This document shows, in pieces, positions 14,611 through 19,467 of a stretch of 19,467 bases of DNA. The notes under the pieces were generated by a model. That model was not told the origin of the DNA and searched no databases. It saw nothing but the letters and a program-made list of their open reading frames with translations. The stretch's first letter is position 1; every line of letters starts with the position of its first letter. A program made the translations under genes and the position numbers. Source of the stretch: Bacillota bacterium (lineage in GTDB: Bacteria > Bacillota > Clostridia > Oscillospirales > Oscillospiraceae); NCBI GenBank assembly GCA_017861415.1, contig JAGFXS010000003.1:1-19467 (forward strand), in the 5' to 3' direction.

Positions 14611-15911
14611 TGCACGGTGTCAGCAAATATATTGTTAGGCAGCCCATTAAGGATCGTGATAACAATATAATGGGCTATGAAATCCTCTACCATGGTGAAA
14701 ACCAAGCTTATGGGGAGGAAAGCGGTGCCGAATTTGCCGCTGCAGATACCATCTACAATTTTCTGCTCCAGAATACATCCAAGGTTCTGCGCGGCTCCTT
14801 GAACTTCATGACCTTTACCCCCACACTCCTGGTGAAAAAGACCCCACGGCTTTTTGACCGCTCCGAACTGGTAATGCAGATTGATGACAGCGTCATCATC
14901 CACCCTCTTGCCATGCATTTGGTTCGTCAGTATGTGAAAGAGGGATACAAGGTTGCTGTGAATGAATTTCAGTTTGCCCCCCGCTATCTGGCCCTTTTGG
15001 ACGATATCCACTACATTAAGTTGAATTTTCAGGAGTTAGCAGACAATACTCTTCACAACATTATTGAGATTTCCCATAGCATGGGAAAAAAGTGTATTGC
15101 CGTAGGCATTGAAAATGAAGATCTCTACCAAAAGGCCATCTCCCTCGGCGCAGACGGAATGAAGGGCTCCTATGTGGCCGAAAAAATGGCCACCCGTGCC
15201 CACACAAGTGGTTATCTTCAGAGCAACTTTTTCCGCCTTGTTGTGGCGCTTACCAAAGATGAGCCTGATGTTGATGAAATTGTCCGGCTGATTTCCGTGG
15301 ATGCTACCCTGACCTATGGACTTCTGCGTTTAGTGAACTCCGGATACTTTGCCCTGCGCCATCGAGCAACCACTGTTCAGCAGGCCATTATGACCTTGGG
15401 TCTGACTCAGCTGAAGCAGTGGGTCTATCTGCTCAGCGCCAGCAATGCCGAGAATCAGTTTGACGCCGGCGCAGAGGAGTTTCTCAAGCTGTCCTTCATG
15501 CGGGCCAGCTTCTGTGCTGAGCTCATGAATTACACCTCTCAGATGCCCATTTCCAAGTCTGAGGCCTACTTAATGGGTATGTTCTCCACTCTAAACTACC
15601 TCATTGATGCCCCACTGGAGGATATTCTGGCCGAAGTTCCCATTTCTGCCAGTATCAAAAGCGCCCTACTCAATCATGAAGGGCGGCCCGGCATACTCTT
15701 TGATCTGACTTTAAGCTATGAGAGGGCCGACTGGCAGGAAATCAGTGTCTTGGCTGCTCAGCTGGATATCCCCACCAACCTCCTCACCAGCGTCTATTTT
15801 AATTGCATGGAAGATGTCAATATGACATGGAAACAGCTCACCGACCCGAATCCGGAGCTGGAGCTGGAGCCTCCTGAGATCCCTGCAGACAGCCTGGAGA
15901 GTCTAAACTAA
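14610..15911 (+). CDS. Degenerate EAL domain-HDOD domain signalling protein
   Basis: The 433-residue protein has the YuxH/CdgJ architecture: an N-terminal EAL-type domain (about 7-195) and an HDOD domain (about 200-400). The EAL part opens with IVRQPIKDRDNNIMGYEILY, where the EAL glutamate survives as Glu24 in EIL. The metal-binding motifs are lost: IDDS replaces the ITE-type motif and HYIKLNFQEL stands where DxIKID is expected. It is therefore unlikely to degrade cyclic di-GMP and may act as a binding or scaffold protein. The HDOD part shows LLRLVNSGYFALRHRATTVQ and QAIMTLGLTQLKQW. Its ATG overlaps the cheV stop, which ties it to chemotaxis expression. Related proteins affect motility in other bacteria; the role here is inferred. 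Confidence 0.88.
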   Translation: MHGVSKYIVRQPIKDRDNNIMGYEILYHGENQAYGEESGAEFAAADTIYNFLLQNTSKVLRGSLNFMTFTPTLLVKKTPRLFDRSELVMQIDDSVIIHPLAMHLVRQYVKEGYKVAVNEFQFAPRYLALLDDIHYIKLNFQELADNTLHNIIEISHSMGKKCIAVGIENEDLYQKAISLGADGMKGSYVAEKMATRAHTSGYLQSNFFRLVVALTKDEPDVDEIVRLISVDATLTYGLLRLVNSGYFALRHRATTVQQAIMTLGLTQLKQWVYLLSASNAENQFDAGAEEFLKLSFMRASFCAELMNYTSQMPISKSEAYLMGMFSTLNYLIDAPLEDILAEVPISASIKSALLNHEGRPGILFDLTLSYERADWQEISVLAAQLDIPTNLLTSVYFNCMEDVNMTWKQLTDPNPELELEPPEIPADSLESLN

Positions 15912-15936
15912 GACCGCCTGCACCAATTACAACAGA

Positions 15937-15998
15937 AACACACCGCTCACCTTTTCCAGCCTTGACGCTGGCGAAATCGTGACGCGGTGTGTTTTTTT
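15937..15998 (+). terminator. Bidirectional intrinsic terminator between convergent genes
   Basis: AACACACCGC (15937-15946) pairs with GCGGTGTGTT (15984-15993) to give a ten-base-pair stem, extended inward by CAC/GTG with a bulge. The T run on the + strand is 15992-15998. The loop contains a second small hairpin, CCAGC/GCTGG (15956-15960 and 15967-15971). On the - strand the same stem is followed by TGTGTTTCTGTTG, so it can also stop the oppositely oriented ComFB-like gene. Confidence 0.85.
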
Positions 15999-16017
15999 GT
16001 GGTGGTAATTCTTTATT

Positions 16018-16800
16018 TTAATGTCTCGGTTCCTGCATGACTTTCTTGCAAGCGCCGATAATTTGAGAGGTCAATGCTGTGCTGAAGCGTCCCTCGTAAA
16101 CCGTCAGCATGGGGACAACATGCCCTTTTTGCATCACCGCGTATTTGGGTGGCAAATTTGACAAGGCCAATGCCTTTACATCTGAAACACAACGATCACA
16201 GGCGCAGACACCAAACATATTAATATATTTTGATGCTTTTTCTTCTACCAGCGCCTCCATCACATTGACATAGCAGGAATTCTTGCCCGGGCAAGGATCT
16301 TCGTCCAGCAATTCCTGCTCAGGCTGTTCAGGCTCCGACACCGCCGTTTGTGCAGCCAGAGATGTATCTGCTTTGACCGGCGACTTGGCTGTCACCGCCT
16401 CCGCTGAGTCACGGGTATGAGCCGGAGCTTCTTCCTCCGATTCATTTGCCGCTGGTTCCGGCGTTGGATCCACGGGTGCTTCTATCCCCACATCCAGTAC
16501 TTCGTCCCATTCGGACGAGGACTCCTGACCCATCAACCCTTCCTCCGTTTCGAGAGATGCCCCTTTGGCGTCGGGAGTCTCCTCAGGATCCATCTCTCCA
16601 TCTTCCTGCTGCATATCCTGCGCCAAGGACTCACGAATCGCCGTCGCCAGCACCTCATCAGGCAAAGGTGAAAAATCTGTGACGGAACTTCCCACTGCAT
16701 CTTCTGCTCCTGCCTCCCCCGACGTATCCGATACATCTGAGGAAAGCACATTTAATATGTGGGCCGTTTTACTGGATTTCCCACTCTTCTTCACTGCCAT
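16018..16800 (-). CDS. Acidic ParA-linked protein with C-terminal ComFB-like domain
   Basis: The 260-residue product has three parts. Residues 1-20 are basic then amphipathic (KKSGKSSKTAHILNVLSS). Residues about 21-168 are Glu/Asp/Ser/Pro-rich and probably disordered, with one possible helix at 46-62. Residues about 176-258 resemble the ComFB family: VNVMEALVEEK, then CACDRC (Cys199, Cys201, Cys204), SDVKALALSNLPPKYAV. Further cysteines at 170 and 176 could add metal ligands. ComFB proteins of cyanobacteria have been reported as cyclic-dinucleotide receptors; whether this one binds such a ligand is unknown. AGGAGGAGG sits 8 bases before the ATG, and the ParA gene ends 25 bases upstream, so the two form an operon. 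The basic N-terminus suggests a ParA-activating peptide. Its specific function is not known. Confidence 0.8.
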   Translation of the reverse strand: MAVKKSGKSSKTAHILNVLSSDVSDTSGEAGAEDAVGSSVTDFSPLPDEVLATAIRESLAQDMQQEDGEMDPEETPDAKGASLETEEGLMGQESSSEWDEVLDVGIEAPVDPTPEPAANESEEEAPAHTRDSAEAVTAKSPVKADTSLAAQTAVSEPEQPEQELLDEDPCPGKNSCYVNVMEALVEEKASKYINMFGVCACDRCVSDVKALALSNLPPKYAVMQKGHVVPMLTVYEGRFSTALTSQIIGACKKVMQEPRH

Positions 16801-16825
16801 GGATCTGACCTCCTCCTAGGACCGC

Positions 16826-17611
16826 TCAGCGTCGTCTCATAATTCCTTTTGGCGCCTCTATCCCTGTTATCTCGGTCACGAGGTTTTGGAAATCTAGGCT
16901 AGGTTTTGACCGTGGAGAATAAGTGATCACACTTTCTCCATGGGCTGGCGCCTCTGCTACAGCGATACCAGAGTGAATCGTCGTCTCGAACACCTTGGTG
17001 CCAAGCTGTTTGGCAATCTGCTCAGACATCTCCAGCACCTCCTGATTCAGGGTAAGGCGTGCATTGTACTTATTGAGAAGAATCCCCAACACTTTTAGCT
17101 TACTGTTATGGCTCTGTCGCACCGTTTCAATGGTCTCACGAATCTGGGCTACGCCCAAAAGGCTGAGAATCTCAGGAATCATTGGGATGATAAGGGCGTC
17201 CGCCGCCACGTAGGCGTTCACGGTGAGTATGTTAAGCGCAGGAGGGGTATCTATGATAATATAGTCATAGCGATCCTGAATCCGGGACAAGACATTGCGC
17301 AGCAAAAATTCCCGGCCGGCTCGGTTAAATTCCCGTTCTGCCGCCGATAGTAGAATATTCGCTGCCAGAAGATCACCGTTGTCGGTCCTGATGATGGCTT
17401 CCTCCACGGACTTCTGGCCCATGAGCACCTCAAACACCGTGGGGCAGTGCTCAATATCCAGACCCAGACTAAAGCCAAGGCTGCCCTGAGGATCCAAATC
17501 GACCCCCAGCACACGCTGCCGACGCTGCACCAGTGCACTCATCACAGCGGTAGCCGTCGTGGTCTTTCCCACACCGCCTTTTTGATTTGTGATGGCAATA
17601 ATCTTCGACAA
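16826..17611 (-). CDS. ParA/Soj-family ATPase
   Basis: ParA ATPases dimerise on ATP, bind DNA or membrane non-specifically and position cargo such as chromosomes, plasmids or chemoreceptor arrays. The 261-residue product has the deviant Walker A KGGVGKTTT (signature Lys11, Lys16), the A' motif VDLDPQGS (Asp38, Asp40) and Walker B YIIIDTPPAL. There is no N-terminal DNA-binding extension, so it is the small Soj type. It lacks the DQA-type N-terminus of FlhG and a MinD-type amphipathic tail. The TTG start at 17611 is chosen because GGAGGGG lies 6 bases upstream and the protein then begins (M)SKIIAITNQKGG; an ATG at 17725 would add 38 unlikely residues. No ParB or origin is nearby. It is transcribed away from fliD and toward the ComFB-like gene. 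Confidence 0.92.
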   Translation of the reverse strand: MSKIIAITNQKGGVGKTTTATAVMSALVQRRQRVLGVDLDPQGSLGFSLGLDIEHCPTVFEVLMGQKSVEEAIIRTDNGDLLAANILLSAAEREFNRAGREFLLRNVLSRIQDRYDYIIIDTPPALNILTVNAYVAADALIIPMIPEILSLLGVAQIRETIETVRQSHNSKLKVLGILLNKYNARLTLNQEVLEMSEQIAKQLGTKVFETTIHSGIAVAEAPAHGESVITYSPRSKPSLDFQNLVTEITGIEAPKGIMRRR

Positions 17612-17617
17612 AAAAAT

Positions 17618-17624
17618 CCCCTCC
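17618..17624 (-). promoter_or_regulatory. Ribosome binding site that sets the parA TTG start
   Basis: On the - strand GGAGGGG lies 6 bases before TTG 17611. This decides the start in favour of TTG over the upstream in-frame ATG at 17725. Confidence 0.8.
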
Positions 17625-17650
17625 ACCGCAAAAACTCGTTGTCTTCTTCT

Positions 17651-17677
17651 TAACTTTACTATACTACATGTCGATAA
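17651..17677 (+). promoter_or_regulatory. Sigma-28 (FliA/SigD) promoter for fliD
   Basis: TAAC (17651-17654), a 15-base spacer and GTCGATAA (17670-17677) match the sigma-28 consensus TAAA-N15-GCCGATAA at all but two positions. The site is about 90 bases before the fliD ATG, and fliD is a classical sigma-28 target. fliA is encoded in the same window. The site overlaps a possible -10 (TATAGT on the - strand, 17663-17658) for the divergent parA gene. Confidence 0.78.
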
Positions 17678-17766
17678 AAAAGTATAGAAGTATAATTGTA
17701 TTTTAAGGATTTTTCTGATTCCCAATGAGGAAATACCTTGTGCTATAGAGGGAGGCGCAATGAATT

Positions 17767-19467
17767 ATGGCCAGTGTCAGCAATGTAAGTAGCAGTAATA
17801 CAAACGCTTTATATGGATCTCGAAATGTGCTTTCAGGGCTTGCTAGCGGTATGGATACCGAAAGTATGATCGAGAATTCCATCTCAGGCCTTCGCCTAAA
17901 GATCAGTGGCTTACAGCAGAAGCAAACTAAGCTTGAATGGAAGCAGACTGCCTATCAGGGCCTTACCGATAAGATGGTGCAGTTCACTCGGAAATACACC
18001 TCTTACACCTCCTCCACCAACCTATTAAGCCCCAGCTTTTTTAACAAAGCTGTCACAACCACAACCAACGGGGCAAACGCCTCAAAGGTATCCGCAACAG
18101 GCAAAACCAGTAGTACCGTCGCCGTCAACGGCGTAGCACAGCTGGCTGCCGCCAGCCGCTATGAAGTGGCCAGCGGCCAGGGCATTCTAGCCACCGTGGG
18201 CAACGCCAGTGGCCAACGTATCATAAAAGCTACTTCTGCCGTTGATCTCGCCGGCGAGGTGGACAAGAGTAACGTATCCGGCACCATTTCCTTAAACTAC
18301 GGCAACCAAGAGATCTCTATCTCTTTGGATGAAACCGTATATGAGGATCTTAATGCCTTCAAGACTGCCATTGTAGAAAAGCTGAAGGGGCAGAGCGTTT
18401 CTTACTCGAGCGGCTCAGCGGTTACCGCTGATCAAGCCATAAACGTGGCGGTCAGTGACGGAAAAATTGTTTTCAGTGACAAAAAGAGCAACAATGAGGT
18501 GTATATCAGCGGTCTGTCCGGTACCATTAATCAGACCTTCAGTGATGATACCTTTGACAGCACCACCAAGGTCAGTAGCCTGGATTTTAGCGGCAGCAAA
18601 ACCCTAAGTCAGAAGGTATCCCTTGCAGAAACTTTAGCTGACCAGGAGTTTACCTTTACATTGGACGGCGTCCAGAAAACAATCACGATGCCCTCCCTGT
18701 CGGAGCTTTCTGATCTGACCCCGCAGGAACTGATTGATAATCACCTCCAGACACAACTGACCTCTGCCTTCGGTACCAAAAATGGTACTCCTCGTGTCAC
18801 TGTTGGCAACGCCTCCGGAGACCCTACCAAGCTTCAGCTCACGTTAACTGTGGCGCAAGGCTCCTCCCTGACCATGGCATCCAGCAGCAATCAAGCACTT
18901 TCCTTGGATGCCACTGCAACTTCTTATCTGAACACCAGCAAAACCTTGGGCAATCTTCTGGCGGAGAATACTTCCATCTCCTGGGATGAGGATCTTAAGG
19001 CGGTGGGTACCGTGACCCAAAAGGGTTCCGGCACCAGCGCCACATACTGGGATTCCCAAGGCAACCGGGTGGCACAGATTGAGGGCAAAGATGGCTACTA
19101 TCTGGTGAATGAAGCCGGAACAACTCCCCTGAAAGGCCATACCCTCTCTATTAACGGTGTCACAATCGGCAATTATACGAAGGACACTGCCCTGGAAACA
19201 GTTCTCCGAGACATTAACAACAATGTGGAAGCCGGTGTGTCCGTTAGTTACTCTACCATGAGCAACCAGTTTGTATTTACCGCCAAGGACACCGGTTCCG
19301 CCTACGGCATCAAGAATGAGGCAGGGAAGCGGATTGGCGATGACACCTTAGGTGCCGCCCTGTTTGGCTCATTCCAGGCTAGCAAATTTACCGAAGGTAA
19401 GGATGCTATCGTAAATCTTGATGTCAACGGCTCAAATCTCACTATTTCCCGCAGCTCCAACACCTTT
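17767..19467 (+). CDS. fliD: Flagellar filament cap protein FliD (3' partial)
   Basis: FliD caps the growing filament and folds flagellin into place. The first 567 residues are in the window; the frame runs open to the right edge, so the conserved C-terminus is not seen. The N-terminal part has the family hallmark LSGLASGMDTESMIE, then helical residues KISGLQQKQTKLEWKQTAYQ and YTSSTNLLSPSFF. A long Ser/Thr/Gly-rich central region follows, typical of the variable surface-exposed cap domains. The ATG at 17767 is used: GGAGG at 17751-17755 is 11 bases away, slightly far, while the nearer ATG at 17760 gives only a ten-codon frame. Expression is probably from the sigma-28 promoter at 17651-17677. 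fliS and flagellin genes would be expected beyond the window. Confidence 0.94.
   Translation, partial: MASVSNVSSSNTNALYGSRNVLSGLASGMDTESMIENSISGLRLKISGLQQKQTKLEWKQTAYQGLTDKMVQFTRKYTSYTSSTNLLSPSFFNKAVTTTTNGANASKVSATGKTSSTVAVNGVAQLAAASRYEVASGQGILATVGNASGQRIIKATSAVDLAGEVDKSNVSGTISLNYGNQEISISLDETVYEDLNAFKTAIVEKLKGQSVSYSSGSAVTADQAINVAVSDGKIVFSDKKSNNEVYISGLSGTINQTFSDDTFDSTTKVSSLDFSGSKTLSQKVSLAETLADQEFTFTLDGVQKTITMPSLSELSDLTPQELIDNHLQTQLTSAFGTKNGTPRVTVGNASGDPTKLQLTLTVAQGSSLTMASSSNQALSLDATATSYLNTSKTLGNLLAENTSISWDEDLKAVGTVTQKGSGTSATYWDSQGNRVAQIEGKDGYYLVNEAGTTPLKGHTLSINGVTIGNYTKDTALETVLRDINNNVEAGVSVSYSTMSNQFVFTAKDTGSAYGIKNEAGKRIGDDTLGAALFGSFQASKFTEGKDAIVNLDVNGSNLTISRSSNTF

Noticed and set aside
16054..16061. 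GCCGATAA, a perfect sigma-28 -10 element on the + strand
   Set aside because: The -35 position 15 bases upstream reads GCAT, not TAAA, and it lies inside the ComFB-like gene with no + strand gene to serve.
16417..16682. Two + strand frames opposite the acidic middle of the ComFB-like protein
   Set aside because: They arise from the low-complexity Glu/Ser/Pro codons of the - strand gene and lack ribosome sites or recognisable motifs.
16826..17611. Reading the ParA-type gene as flhG (MinD-like flagellar number regulator)
   Set aside because: It has the Soj-type NQKGGVGKTT and VDLDPQGS motifs and lacks the FlhG N-terminal DQA-type segment and a MinD-like membrane tail. It is also not next to flhF.
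17612..17725. N-terminal extension of ParA from ATG 17725
   Set aside because: The extra 38 residues resemble no ParA N-terminus, come from AT-rich intergenic DNA, and would leave the strong ribosome site before TTG 17611 unexplained.
17760..17792. ATG at 17760 as the fliD start
   Set aside because: It is better spaced from GGAGG but reaches a stop after ten codons and is in a different frame from FliD.
1..19467. CRISPR arrays, insertion sequences, tRNA or rRNA genes
   Set aside because: No repeat-spacer pattern, transposase, terminal inverted repeats or structural RNA was found in reading both strands.

Overview
The window is one long flagellar and chemotaxis locus. The organism is most likely a motile, Gram-positive-type anaerobe of the class Clostridia, perhaps Oscillospiraceae-like. 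Supporting signs are a FliY (CheC-FliN fusion) in place of a plain FliN, the CheC/CheD/CheV adaptation set known from Bacillus, a Bacillus/Clostridium-style gene order, strong GGAGG-type ribosome binding sites, frequent TTG/GTG starts and moderate base composition. The lineage is inferred from gene content only.

From left to right on the + strand: a 5'-truncated motA and motB (stator); fliM and fliY (C-ring switch) and cheY; then the export apparatus fliO-fliP-fliQ-fliR-flhB-flhA; fliA (sigma-28); two short rod/hook-basal-body proteins (flgF- and flgG-like); then cheC-cheD-cheV and a gene for a degenerate EAL plus HDOD protein. Genes are tightly packed, with overlaps or gaps of tens of bases, so this reads as one or a few long transcripts. 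It ends at a bidirectional hairpin terminator near 15937-15998. The longest gap inside the operon (4119-4276) holds only a doubtful 37-codon frame.

Beyond the terminator, two genes run on the - strand: a Soj-type ParA ATPase (TTG start at 17611) and, 25 bases downstream, a 260-residue protein with a basic N-terminal peptide, a long acidic low-complexity middle and a C-terminal ComFB-like domain with a CxCxxC cluster. Diverging from parA on the + strand is fliD (filament cap), preceded by a near-consensus sigma-28 promoter and cut off by the window end.

The parts fit one process. MotA/MotB power rotation. FliM/FliY and CheY set direction, and CheC, FliY, CheD and CheV tune the signal. FliO-R/FlhA/FlhB export the axial proteins, and FliA turns on late genes such as fliD. 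The ParA/ComFB-like pair is the least explained component. No flhF/flhG lies in the usual place between flhA and fliA, no ParB is present, and ParA partners often carry basic N-terminal peptides. The pair is therefore a candidate positioning or cyclic-dinucleotide-responsive module for flagella or chemoreceptor arrays. Other points of note are three CheY-binding-like motifs in the FliY linker, an NPEH (not NPTH) autocleavage site in FlhB, and a substituted first phosphatase site in CheC.
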